A stretch of 12,456 bases of DNA from Methanimicrococcus sp. GTDB lineage: Archaea > Halobacteriota > Methanosarcinia > Methanosarcinales > Methanosarcinaceae. The stretch covers positions 1-12,456 of the forward strand of contig WRDC01000037.1 in the NCBI GenBank assembly GCA_009783635.1. Direction: 5' to 3'. The translations under genes and the position numbers were made by a program. Below are positions 1-6,916 of this stretch, piece by piece (the first letter of the stretch is position 1; the number at the start of each line of letters is the position of its first letter). The notes beneath the pieces were generated by a model. That model ran no database searches and had not been told where the DNA came from. It saw nothing but the letters and a program-made list of their open reading frames with translations.

Positions 1-1482
1 TCTTTACTTTTCTTTTCAGATGAGCCGCAAATTAATGTAACAGATTACGTAAATGGTGGTTATTTGCCAACGCCAACAATTATTGAAGCCGCCATTTCGC
101 TTTATACGACTCACAGCGTAGAAAATATAACTCGCAGTGACGCCGATGCAAAGAACTTAACGGTTACAACCAAAAAAATATCTGAAATAATAGAAAAGGC
201 TAAAACCGAAAAGAAGAAGATCATTTGTTTTGTTACGGGTGTTCCGGGTGCAGGCAAAACACTTGTTGGGTTGAATGTTGCCACTTCCCATCTTGATGGA
301 GAAAATGGAAATGCAAGCGTTTATTTGTCTGGGAATAGACCATTGGTTGAGATTTTACAGGAAGCATTGGCAAGAGATAAGGTTCAGAGAGAAAAGGATA
401 AAGGAAACAAAATAACAAAAAAAATAGCACAACAATCTGTCAAAGCGTTTATTCAAATTATTCACCATTACAGGGATGAATATCTGAAAAACAAGGGAGC
501 ACCTTACGACCACGTTGCTATTTTTGATGAAGCCCAACGCGCATGGAACAAGGAACAAACAGTCAAATTTATGAAACAGAAAAAGGGTATTCCTGATTTT
601 GATTATTCAGAGCCGGAGTTTTTGATTTCCTGTTTGGATAGGCACAAAGACTGGGCTGTTATAATTTGTTTAGTTGGTGGCGGACAGGAAATAAACACAG
701 GTGAAGCGGGCATTTCAGAATGGCTTGTTGCAATGGATCAAATGTTTCTTGATTGGAAAGTGTATATTTCACCAAACTTAACAGATTCTGAATATGCAGC
801 AGCCGAAACGATAACAAAATTGAAAGACCGCGTTTCCTTTGATGACAGCTTGCACTTGTCCGTTTCAATGCGTTCATTCAGGGCTGAAAAATTATCATCG
901 TTCGTGAAAAATGTTCTAGACATTGAAATCGAAAAAGCAAAAGAAGATTTTTCACATATTTCTGATAAATATCCCATTGTATTAACACGCGATATCGGGA
1001 AAGCAAAGCAATGGTTAAAAGAGAAAGCACGGGGTAGTGAGCGTTATGGCATCGTTGTTTCTTCTCAGGCGTACCGATTAAAGCCACTTGCCATCGATGT
1101 TAGAACAGAAATAAAACAAATTAATTGGTTTTTAGATGGCAAAGACGATGTTCGTTCTTCGTTTTACTTGGAAGATGTCGCTACAGAATTTGACATTCAG
1201 GGCTTGGAATTAGATTGGAGTTGCGTTGTTTGGGATGGTGATTTGCGTTATTCCTCAAACAGTTGGAAAACTTTTTCTTTCAAAGGGAGTAAGTGGCAAA
1301 ATATAAAAAGCATCGAACGTAAAAAATATCTGTTAAATGCTTATCGTGTTTTGCTCACAAGAGCAAGACAAGGAATGGTGATTGTTATTCCTGAAGGAAA
1401 TAATGAAGACCATACACGAAAAAAAGAGTATTACGATGGAACGTATAACTATTTGAAAAGTATTGGAGTTAAAACTTTGTAA
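1..1482 (+). CDS. DUF2075-type P-loop ATPase/helicase-like protein, 5'-truncated by window edge
   Basis: The frame is open from base 1, so the gene starts outside the window; 493 residues and a TAA stop are visible. The TTG at 64 has no ribosome binding site and is probably internal. A Walker A motif GVPGAGKT (bases 238-261) is followed by a Walker B-like IFDEAQ (about 520-537) and a VGGGQEINTGEAG stretch. Further on are an SF1 helicase-like motif TEFDIQGLELDW (about 1186-1221) and YRVLLTRARQG (about 1339-1371), which resembles motif VI. This order matches DUF2075 (COG3410), related to the helicase-like domain of Schlafen-type proteins. The family's substrate is not established; members occur often in accessory or defence-rich regions. 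The gene is visibly AT-richer than the mtr genes, which suggests acquisition. Family assignment is fairly sure, function unknown. Confidence 0.8.
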   Translation, partial: SLLFFSDEPQINVTDYVNGGYLPTPTIIEAAISLYTTHSVENITRSDADAKNLTVTTKKISEIIEKAKTEKKKIICFVTGVPGAGKTLVGLNVATSHLDGENGNASVYLSGNRPLVEILQEALARDKVQREKDKGNKITKKIAQQSVKAFIQIIHHYRDEYLKNKGAPYDHVAIFDEAQRAWNKEQTVKFMKQKKGIPDFDYSEPEFLISCLDRHKDWAVIICLVGGGQEINTGEAGISEWLVAMDQMFLDWKVYISPNLTDSEYAAAETITKLKDRVSFDDSLHLSVSMRSFRAEKLSSFVKNVLDIEIEKAKEDFSHISDKYPIVLTRDIGKAKQWLKEKARGSERYGIVVSSQAYRLKPLAIDVRTEIKQINWFLDGKDDVRSSFYLEDVATEFDIQGLELDWSCVVWDGDLRYSSNSWKTFSFKGSKWQNIKSIERKKYLLNAYRVLLTRARQGMVIVIPEGNNEDHTRKKEYYDGTYNYLKSIGVKTL

Positions 1483-1555
1483 TAGTTAAACATATCAGTG
1501 ATACGAAATTAATTTTAACGGTCTGATTTCTGCCTATAATCTGGAGGTTTTAAAC

Positions 1556-1861
1556 ATGGAACACAACCACGAACACAACCACGAACACGATGAAAGCAAC
1601 GGATGCCGCTGTGGTAGCAACCTTGAAGATTTAACGCTTCTCCTCGAATTGGGTGATGAAACATTAGAGTGTGAAATTATCGGCATTTTTGAAGCCGGCG
1701 GCAAAGAATACGTTGCTTTGTCTCCGGTGGACTCCGATGAGATTATTATTTACGGTTACAAAGAATCCGGTGACGAAGGATTTGAGTTAATCGATATTGA
1801 CGATGAAAAAGAATTTGAAAGCGCAGCGGCTGTTTTAGATGAATTGCTCGGTGAAGAGTAA
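1556..1861 (+). CDS. DUF1292 family small acidic protein with His-rich N-terminus
   Basis: This is a 101-residue protein starting at ATG with a strong Shine-Dalgarno GGAGGT at 1543-1548, 7 bases upstream, and ending in TAA. Residues 1-19 form a His/Glu-rich segment (MEHNHEHNHEHDESNG) followed by CRC, a plausible metal-binding patch. Residues 24-101 have the DUF1292 pattern: a short beta-rich domain (LELGDETLECEIIGIFEAGGKEYVALSP) then a very acidic tail ending ELLGEE. DUF1292 (YrzB-like) proteins are small, uncharacterised and mostly known from Firmicutes, where His-rich N-termini also occur. Finding one here suggests transfer from a bacterium, but that is inference. The gene stands alone and is convergent with the CobW-type GTPase. 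Function unknown. Confidence 0.8.
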   Translation: MEHNHEHNHEHDESNGCRCGSNLEDLTLLLELGDETLECEIIGIFEAGGKEYVALSPVDSDEIIIYGYKESGDEGFELIDIDDEKEFESAAAVLDELLGEE

Positions 1862-1903
1862 TTCATTGTTTGCCGCCGCTTCATTTATCCTGTAAATCAT
1901 TTC

Positions 1904-1954
1904 GGTTGTAACTCTTAGGTTGTAACTCTTAGGTTGTAACTCTTAGGTTGTAAC
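1904..1954. repeat. 14-bp tandem repeat, 3.6 copies
   Basis: Three perfect copies of GGTTGTAACTCTTA (1904-1917, 1918-1931, 1932-1945) plus a 9-base partial copy. It lies between the convergent DUF1292 and CobW-type genes. Confidence 0.95.
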
Positions 1955-1998
1955 ATTTTACAATGAATATGATCCTTCCGAGCTTTTGACCCGGCCAC

Positions 1999-2637
1999 TT
2001 ACCGGTTGATGAGTTCGATCATTTTTTTCAGGCCGCCTTCATTCTCGCAAGTGTTTTCTATAATTTCGGCGGCCGGATTGATTTGTTTAATACTTTCCGA
2101 AATCATTTTCAGTTCATTCGGTTTCACCAAATCCGTCTTATTCAATACGATGATTTCCGATACTGAAATTTGATCAAAAGTAATTCTCTTCTTTTCTTTG
2201 ATGTTTGAGAAAAAGCGGGAACAGTCAATGAGTGTGAACAGCGGCGCGAACACAATCGTTCCGTCCTCATATCTTATGAAATATTTGCTCAATCCGTCCT
2301 GAACAACAAGAGGGGACATGGTTTCTTTCGGCTCTATAAATAAAATGTCGGGACAAATCTTTTCAATCAGCTGGTCGATGACCGCGGTCATGGCTTCTTT
2401 TATATTACAGGTGACACAAGCCATTGTCACTTCTTTTGTTTCAATGTCATAGTTCATCAGGTCGCCGTCTAAAACAACTTCACCGACTTCGTTTGTGAAA
2501 TAAGTGACCGTTTTTCCGTCGGCCGAAAGCATTCTTCCGAGTTCTTGAACGGCGGTTGTTTTTCCGCTTCCCAAAAATCCGCCGATAACGACAATTTTCG
2601 TTTTCTACGATTGTGCTGAAGTTTCATTCTGAGTCAT
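1999..2637 (-). CDS. CobW/HypB/UreG (G3E) family GTPase with in-frame TAG (possible pyrrolysine) at codon 11
   Basis: Read from ATG 2637 the frame is M-T-Q-N-E-T-S-A-Q-S, then TAG (2607-2605), then KTKIVVIGGFLGSGKTTAV and onward to TAA, 212 codons if TAG is decoded. The only usual start after the TAG is TTG 2574, which would begin inside the P-loop and delete GGF. So the upstream start is preferred; GGAG lies 9 bases before ATG 2637, and an alternative ATG is at 2643. Visible motifs are G1 GFLGSGKT (20-27), NEVGE (49-53), a CxxC metal-site variant CVTC (74-77), Walker B-like ILFIEP and NKTD (166-169). The C-terminal CobW domain is absent. G3E GTPases act in metal insertion or trafficking; Ni, Co or cobamide are candidates here, by inference. 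TAG may encode pyrrolysine, as in Methanosarcinales; otherwise the gene is an amber-inactivated pseudogene. Confidence 0.75.
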
Positions 2638-2799
2638 TTTCATCTTCTCCGTATTGATTCACAAGATTTTCAATTCGCATTTCAGAACCCATCCATTCGG
2701 TTCTGTTCATTCATATTCTATTTAGATTCTTTGAGATTCTATTCAGATTCACTTAGATTCTATTCAGATTTATGTGAATAGAAGGGCGTCAAGTCTTTT

Positions 2800-2829
2800 A
2801 AATCCTCTTAAATCCTCTTAAATTCTCTT
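2800..2829. repeat. 10-bp tandem repeat, 3 copies
   Basis: AAATCCTCTT at 2800-2809 and 2810-2819, and AAATTCTCTT at 2820-2829. It is preceded at 2713-2772 by a looser direct repeat built on ATTCTATT(T/C)AGATTC. Both lie in the AT-rich gap between the CobW-type gene and tRNA-Cys. Confidence 0.85.
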
Positions 2830-2837
2830 CCGCTTCT

Positions 2838-2845
2838 TTTAAATA
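2838..2845 (+). promoter_or_regulatory. Candidate TATA box for tRNA-Cys
   Basis: TTTAAATA at 2838-2845 lies about 43-50 bases before the mature tRNA 5' end. Archaeal initiation about 25 bases downstream would give a short leader of about 20 nt. This rests on position and sequence only. Confidence 0.4.
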
Positions 2846-2887
2846 TTAAAAACCCATTTAACCATTTCTCTTCCAAATAAACCGATT

Positions 2888-2959
2888 GCCAACGTGGCAG
2901 AGCGGCTATGCGTTCGCCTGCAGAGCGAATCTACTTCGGTTCAAATCCGGACGTTGGCT
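2888..2959 (+). tRNA. tRNA-Cys (anticodon GCA)
   Basis: A full cloverleaf can be drawn. The acceptor stem GCCAACG (2888-2894) pairs with CGTTGGC (2952-2958). The D arm is GCAG...TGC. The anticodon stem TTCGC/GCGAA (2913-2917/2925-2929) encloses loop CTGCAGA, with anticodon GCA at 2920-2922. The variable loop is 5 nt and the T arm TTCGG/CCGGA carries loop TTCAAAT. The discriminator base is T (U73), the usual identity element for Cys. No intron is seen, and CCA is not encoded (TTG follows). Confidence 0.95.
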
Positions 2960-3002
2960 TGAATCAAATTAAGAAAAAACGGTTACCGTAAATAAACCAA
3001 CC

Positions 3003-3061
3003 AAAGACAGCAAGAAATCAAACGAAATCGTTTGAAAGATTTCTCTGCGGTCTTTTTTTTT
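3003..3061 (+). terminator. Hairpin plus T9 tract downstream of tRNA-Cys
   Basis: A long imperfect stem pairs AAAGAC (3003-3008) with GTCTTT (3050-3055), GAAATC (3014-3019) with GATTTC (3038-3043), and CAAACG with CGTTTG around an AAAT loop. Nine Ts follow (3053-3061). Archaeal polymerases stop at U-tracts, so the T run is probably the active part. A folded small RNA is an alternative reading. Confidence 0.55.
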
Positions 3062-3362
3062 GCATTTTATACCTCGGCCGGTAACCGAACTTATTTGACA
3101 TCCGTTTTTTTTCATATTCCGATAACACATATTCCGGCAACGGAATCATCGTTTGGTATGAATTCGGCCTGTACGGATGGATGGACGGATTGACGGGCGG
3201 ATTACTGTACAGATTTCTGATGCTGTTTCGGATTGAAGATAATTTTATATATTCTGCACTCTTTGCTTTTAAGGGTGTTTTATTTTTTTCTGTGGAGAAT
3301 CAGCATTCCGCACTCAGTTTTAAAGAGGTTTATAATTAATTTATCGATTTGGAGAGTAAAAC
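3062..3362. other. Intergenic region upstream of the AIM24 gene
   Basis: No convincing gene is present. It holds a candidate TATA box (3243-3252) and two similar segments of about 30 bases, at 3250-3283 (ATTCTGCACTC...TTTTAAGGGTG) and 3304-3336 (ATTCCGCACTC...TTTTAAAGAGG), which look like an old promoter-proximal duplication. An open frame at about 3178-3340 has no ribosome binding site and is not called. Confidence 0.5.
3243..3252 (+). promoter_or_regulatory. Candidate TATA box for the AIM24 family gene
   Basis: TTTTATATAT at 3243-3252 would give a start near 3275 and a 5' UTR of about 85-90 nt. A second TATA-like TTTATAAT at 3329-3336 lies too close to the ribosome binding site to serve a leadered transcript. 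Confidence 0.4.
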
Positions 3363-4046
3363 ATGAGATATGAAATTAAAGGAACTCCGTTCCCCGTTGT
3401 CACTTGTTATTTAGAGAAAGGCGAAGTCATGATCACCGAAAAGGGTGGTATGTCTTGGATGACCGATAAGATGAAGATGGAAACGAATACGGGCGGCGGC
3501 TTAGCGAAAGGTCTCGGCCGTATGTTTTCAGGAGAATCGATTTTTCTGAATGAATATACCGCCGAAGACGAGAATCAATCCATTACATTCGCTTCTTCGT
3601 ACCCCGGCCGCATTTTGGACATCAAATTAGAAAACGGAAAAACGATTATCGCTCAAAAAGACGCGCTTCTCGCCATGGAAAAAACCGTTCAGATGGATAT
3701 CCATTTGAAGAAGAAAATCGGCGTGGGTTTCTTCGGCGGCGAAGGTTTCGTTATGCAAAAGTTCTCAGGCGACGGCTATGTATTTATGGAAATCGACGGC
3801 GAAGTCATTGAATATGAATTAAAAGCCGGCGAACGTATGTTCATTGATCAAGGTCATTTGGCCGCGATGGAAGACACCGTTACCTACGATATCACAACCG
3901 TTCAAGGCGCCAAAAACATTCTTTTCGGCGGCGAAGGGCTGTTCCTCGGAACATTGACCGGTCCCGGAAAAATTTGGATTCAGACCATGCCGATATCGAA
4001 TTTGGTCAACATAATTCATTCAAAATCGATGTTAGGCCGGAAGTAA
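3363..4046 (+). CDS. AIM24 / TIGR00266 family protein
   Basis: This 227-residue protein starts at ATG with GGAG at 3351-3354, 8 bases upstream, and ends in TAA. The beta-rich, Gly-rich pattern is typical of the AIM24 (formerly DUF124) family and spans almost the whole chain. It begins YEIKGTPFPVVTCYLEKGE, followed by FFGGEGFVMQKFSGDGYVF (123-141) and, in a second half, ILFGGEGLFLGTLTGPG (186-202). Length is normal for prokaryotic members. There is no signal peptide or membrane helix, so it is probably cytosolic. Archaeal and bacterial members have no firm function; yeast Aim24 is a mitochondrial inner-membrane organisation factor. It is a single-gene unit, with hairpins following the stop before the mtr leader. 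Confidence 0.9.
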   Translation: MRYEIKGTPFPVVTCYLEKGEVMITEKGGMSWMTDKMKMETNTGGGLAKGLGRMFSGESIFLNEYTAEDENQSITFASSYPGRILDIKLENGKTIIAQKDALLAMEKTVQMDIHLKKKIGVGFFGGEGFVMQKFSGDGYVFMEIDGEVIEYELKAGERMFIDQGHLAAMEDTVTYDITTVQGAKNILFGGEGLFLGTLTGPGKIWIQTMPISNLVNIIHSKSMLGRK

Positions 4047-4080
4047 AAATTGCTTCCTTTGGCGAAGGGAGAAAAAGTTC

Positions 4081-4098
4081 GGGCGGGAAAGTCCGCCC
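4081..4098. other. GC-rich hairpin after the AIM24 gene
   Basis: GGGCGG (4081-4086) and CCGCCC (4093-4098) form a perfect 6-bp stem around a 6-base loop, 35 bases after the AIM24 stop. Only a few Ts follow (CTTTTG), so it may be a stability or processing element rather than the terminator. Confidence 0.5.
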
Positions 4099-4135
4099 GG
4101 CCGGCTTTTGCTCGGCTTCCGCTCGGCTTTTATGA

Positions 4136-4166
4136 GGGTACCGGTGGTACCCCATCTTATTTTTTT
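4136..4166 (+). terminator. Perfect 7-bp hairpin plus T7 tract
   Basis: GGGTACC (4136-4142), loop GGT, GGTACCC (4146-4152), then CATCTTA and seven Ts (4160-4166). This probably ends the AIM24 transcript before the mtr leader. The short AT-free stem could also be a protein-binding palindrome. Confidence 0.45.
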
Positions 4167-4184
4167 AAAAATTTTATTCCAAAT

Positions 4185-4252
4185 TGAAACAACCGTTTCA
4201 TTTTTTAAGCGTTTCAAACTTTAAGTATTTCAAACCTTTAAGCATTTCAAAA
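4185..4252. repeat. TGAAAC palindrome and 3-copy 16-bp repeat upstream of mtrE
   Basis: An inverted repeat TGAAAC-AACC-GTTTCA (4185-4200) is followed by three near-identical units TTTAAG(C/T)(G/A)TTTCAAA(C/A) at 4204-4219, 4220-4235 and 4237-4252. Each unit carries a TTTCAAA core. They sit 180-250 bases ahead of mtrE, where upstream regulatory sites could lie; function is not known. Confidence 0.7.
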
Positions 4253-4434
4253 GGGCATTCGGGTTTATTGCAACGGCGGCGGCAAGACTTATCACAAGAC
4301 TTATCAATCGATGGCTGAAGATGACTGAAAACGAAATCAGTGATTAAAATTAAATAGGAGTTTGAATTAGTTGCGGAAAAGCTTAAAATTCTGAAAGGAT
4401 TGAAAAACGGAAAATCAACGGGAAAGGAAAAAGA
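4253..4434 (+). promoter_or_regulatory. Leader and probable promoter region of the mtr operon
   Basis: No gene is seen. The best TATA-like stretch is TTAAAATTAAATA (4344-4356), about 80-90 bases before mtrE, preceded by purine-rich GAAATCAGTGA. It would place the start near 4375-4380 and leave a 5' UTR of about 55-60 nt. The match is weak; the true start could lie further upstream among the repeats. Confidence 0.3.
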
Positions 4435-5349
4435 ATGGATCCGCTGTTCGGAATGGGCATTCTGGCGCTTATCGGCGCCGTTGCCGCGATTGCAGGCTAC
4501 ACCGAAGACTTGGAGTCAGTCGTCGGTTCCCAAAGCAACCCGAATTCACAGGTTCAGCTGGCGCCGCAGATGAAATATCCGCACCGCCTTTTTAATAAAG
4601 CCATTTCAGGCGAACCGCTTTCAAACGCGATGTCCGCAACGGTTGGAGGCATTGTTTTTGTTGCCTTTATGTCCGCTTTTCAACTGCCGGTGATTACCGT
4701 CATTGTCGCGGGCTCGGCGGTCGCGGCGATTTTGCATATCTTTCTTTCAACCACATCTTTTTTCGGGCGGATTGCCAGTCAAAGCCGTTTCAAACAGCCG
4801 CTTTATATGGATGTCTTTAAACGGAACATTTCCGTAATTGCCGCTTACGCTTTCATGACAACGGCTTGTGTTCTGATTATTTCTTATCTGATGACAACAT
4901 ATCTCGAAAATCCCATACCGGTTCCGCTCATGGCTTTTCTTTTAGGCATTATGGTCGGCTCCATCGGTTCCTCCGTCGGTGATATTCAGTACGGCGCGGA
5001 ACGGCAGTTTCAAAATCTGGAATTCGGGGCCGGCGTCAACGCGGCTTACTCCGGAAACATCGTCCGAAAAGCGGAATCCGGAACCCGGTCGGGTATTGAC
5101 AATTCTTGGTTTTCAGCCAAATTCGGCGGCCCGACGACGGGAATCACATTTGCCGCCGTTTTATTTATCACGTCGTGGCTGACGATTTTATTTAATCCGG
5201 AATGGGGAAGCATTGTCGGTTGGGTCGGCACCTGCGCCGGAATCTTATTCATTCTTTTAACAATTCTTGCAAACCGAATTTTAGAAAAGTCCGCCCGCCG
5301 TAAATTCGGCCCGTATCGCGAAGAAGAGAAAACGGAGATCGTTGAATGA
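4435..5349 (+). CDS. mtrE: Tetrahydromethano(sarcino)pterin S-methyltransferase subunit MtrE
   Basis: This 304-residue integral membrane subunit is the first gene of the operon. The start ATG is preceded by AAGGA (4424-4428). The N-terminus MDPLFGMGILALIGA and the SQSNPNSQVQLAPQMKYPHRLFNKAISGEP region (32-61; key QSNPNSQVQLAPQ) are signatures of MtrE. About six hydrophobic segments are seen. GDIQYGAERQFQ contains Asp183, probably the counterpart of the conserved membrane Asp of MtrE proposed to take part in Na+ translocation. With MtrC and MtrD it forms the membrane core that couples methyl transfer from the corrinoid of MtrA to coenzyme M with Na+ export. Its TGA stop overlaps the mtrD start (ATGA). 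Confidence 0.97.
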   Translation: MDPLFGMGILALIGAVAAIAGYTEDLESVVGSQSNPNSQVQLAPQMKYPHRLFNKAISGEPLSNAMSATVGGIVFVAFMSAFQLPVITVIVAGSAVAAILHIFLSTTSFFGRIASQSRFKQPLYMDVFKRNISVIAAYAFMTTACVLIISYLMTTYLENPIPVPLMAFLLGIMVGSIGSSVGDIQYGAERQFQNLEFGAGVNAAYSGNIVRKAESGTRSGIDNSWFSAKFGGPTTGITFAAVLFITSWLTILFNPEWGSIVGWVGTCAGILFILLTILANRILEKSARRKFGPYREEEKTEIVE

Positions 5350-6095
5350 TTGAAACCTTTGTGTCTTTCTTTTTCGGCACCTCTGATCCGGTTTACATTT
5401 TCACCTTATTGCTGCTGGTCACGTTCGGCGGCATTTTAATTACGCTCAGCGTTCATTTGATTCCCGTCGGCGGCGCGCCTGCCGCAATGGCGCAGGCAAC
5501 CGGTGTCGGAACCGGAACGACGCAGCTGGCGGCCGGCGCCGGTTTAACAGGTTTGTTGATTGCGGTTTCCGTTTCCGCCGCAACGCAAAACTTTTTTTTC
5601 ACCATCCTGCTCGGCGGCATCGGGTCTGCCGTTATGATTGCGCTTGTGATGCTAATGTCCAATGTCGGTTATATTTACGGCGTCGGTGTTCCTCCGGCAT
5701 CCGGAAAAACGGTTCGTGACCCGCTGACGAATGACCGCCAAGATATTTATGTCTCCAAAGGAACGGAAGGGCACGGCGTCCCGACAGCTTCCTTTATCAG
5801 CGGTGTTTTCGGCGGGTTTCTCGGCGGCGCCAGCGGTTCTTTGATTTTTGAAGTTTTTATTCGGATGGACCCTGTTTTATCCGCCTCCGCTGTTGTTTTG
5901 GCGGTCGTTCTGTCCATCTCCCTTTTCTTTATCAACGCAGTCATCGCTTCTTACAATATCGGCGGCACGATCGAAGGGTTTTATGACGCGAAGTTCAAAC
6001 GATTGCCGCGCGCAGTTGCCGTGTCGGCCACAGTGACTTTTATTTGCGGCGCGCTGTGTCTTTTGACGCTCATCAACTTCGGAGGCATCATATGA
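5346..6095 (+). CDS. mtrD: Tetrahydromethano(sarcino)pterin S-methyltransferase subunit MtrD
   Basis: This 249-residue multi-spanning membrane subunit overlaps mtrE by 4 bases (ATGA), with GGAG at 5334-5337 inside mtrE. The Gly/Ala-rich VHLIPVGGAPAAMAQATGVGTGTTQLAAGAG (36-66) is characteristic of MtrD, as is the conserved loop ASGKTVRDPLTNDRQDIYV around residues 119-137. Hydrophobic segments at about 20-38, 64-105, 145-165, 180-203 and 223-245 fit six helices. It forms part of the Na+-translocating MtrCDE core. Its TGA stop overlaps the mtrC start. Confidence 0.97.
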   Translation: MIETFVSFFFGTSDPVYIFTLLLLVTFGGILITLSVHLIPVGGAPAAMAQATGVGTGTTQLAAGAGLTGLLIAVSVSAATQNFFFTILLGGIGSAVMIALVMLMSNVGYIYGVGVPPASGKTVRDPLTNDRQDIYVSKGTEGHGVPTASFISGVFGGFLGGASGSLIFEVFIRMDPVLSASAVVLAVVLSISLFFINAVIASYNIGGTIEGFYDAKFKRLPRAVAVSATVTFICGALCLLTLINFGGII

Positions 6096-6916
6096 AAACC
6101 GGTGCACGGCCTTCTCATCCGGTTTCAAACCGCGGGAAAGAAAAATTCATTCTGTTTGACAAAGCCGCTCTTTGCGGCATTTTTCTCTGCCTTGCGGGCG
6201 TTTATGCCGCGGCGCTTTTGCCCGATACGACCTTCGCCTTTTTGGCGGGGTTCGGCATGGTTTTTGCCATTGTTTGGGCTTCGGGAGCCGTCCGCAAAAT
6301 CTCAAAATACGGGCTCGGAACCGGTGTTCCGTCTGTCGGGATGTTTGGAATCGGAATCGGTTGTATTGTTTCTCTTTATTCCCTGTCGCTGAATTCAATT
6401 TGGGGCCCGGTTGCCGGAACGGTCATGGCTTTGGTTATCGGCTTCATCAGCGGCAAACTAATCAACAAAGTTCTTCAAATGAATGTCCCGTCAATGGAAA
6501 AGAGGATGGCTGAAATGGCGGCCGGAAGCACACTGGCAATGACAGCGTCAGCCGTTGTCGTCGGCGGCACGCTCAACAACATTTTTATTTTCCATGATTA
6601 TGTCGGCATCGGAATTGTCGCTGTCGGGTTTATCGGCTGCTCATTGGCGATTTTCCACGCATATAATGCGAATTTGGGTCCCGATGAAGCGCCTGACAGA
6701 ACGCGGATGCTGGCCGCATTGGACAGCTTTTTAGTGATGTTTGTTTTGGGCATCGCTTCTTTCTTAACGGGAGAGGTTATCGGCCCGATTGTCACAATCT
6801 TTATTTCAATTGTTTTCATACTCATTTCATATTACAAATATTGGACTTACATTCAGAGGGACGCTTGGAAAATAACGAGTACAGGCTTGCTTCCCGGCGA
6901 GGAGGATTTGAATTGA
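6092..6916 (+). CDS. mtrC: Tetrahydromethano(sarcino)pterin S-methyltransferase subunit MtrC
   Basis: This 274-residue polytopic membrane subunit starts at ATG 6092, which overlaps the mtrD stop as ATGA and has GGAGG at 6081-6085, 6 bases upstream. The frame is open further upstream inside mtrD, but the ribosome binding site and overlap fix this start. GLGTGVPSVGMFGIGIG and the NVPSMEKRMAEMAAG loop are MtrC-like, followed by GGTLNNIFIFHDYVGIG and the ILISYYKYWTYIQRDAWKI end. About seven hydrophobic segments are visible. It packs with MtrD and MtrE in the sodium-translocating part of the complex. The end overlaps mtrB by 4 bases (TTGA). Confidence 0.96.
   Translation: MKTGARPSHPVSNRGKEKFILFDKAALCGIFLCLAGVYAAALLPDTTFAFLAGFGMVFAIVWASGAVRKISKYGLGTGVPSVGMFGIGIGCIVSLYSLSLNSIWGPVAGTVMALVIGFISGKLINKVLQMNVPSMEKRMAEMAAGSTLAMTASAVVVGGTLNNIFIFHDYVGIGIVAVGFIGCSLAIFHAYNANLGPDEAPDRTRMLAALDSFLVMFVLGIASFLTGEVIGPIVTIFISIVFILISYYKYWTYIQRDAWKITSTGLLPGEEDLN

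Noticed and set aside
2948..2956. tRNA-Cys 3' end as an integration (att) site, with CGGACGTTG repeated near 12345
   Set aside because: Only nine bases match, no integrase is present and the intervening genes include the core mtr operon.
3178..3340. Open frame of about 50 codons from ATG (MDGLTGGLLYRF...)
   Set aside because: No Shine-Dalgarno site, it overlaps the likely promoter of the AIM24 gene, and its codons include a TATA-like stretch and a duplicated segment.
4371..4394. Seven-codon TTG leader ORF (MRKSLKF) behind GGAG in the mtr leader
   Set aside because: The start is weak, spacing to GGAG is long and no attenuator-like hairpin follows; chance is as likely.
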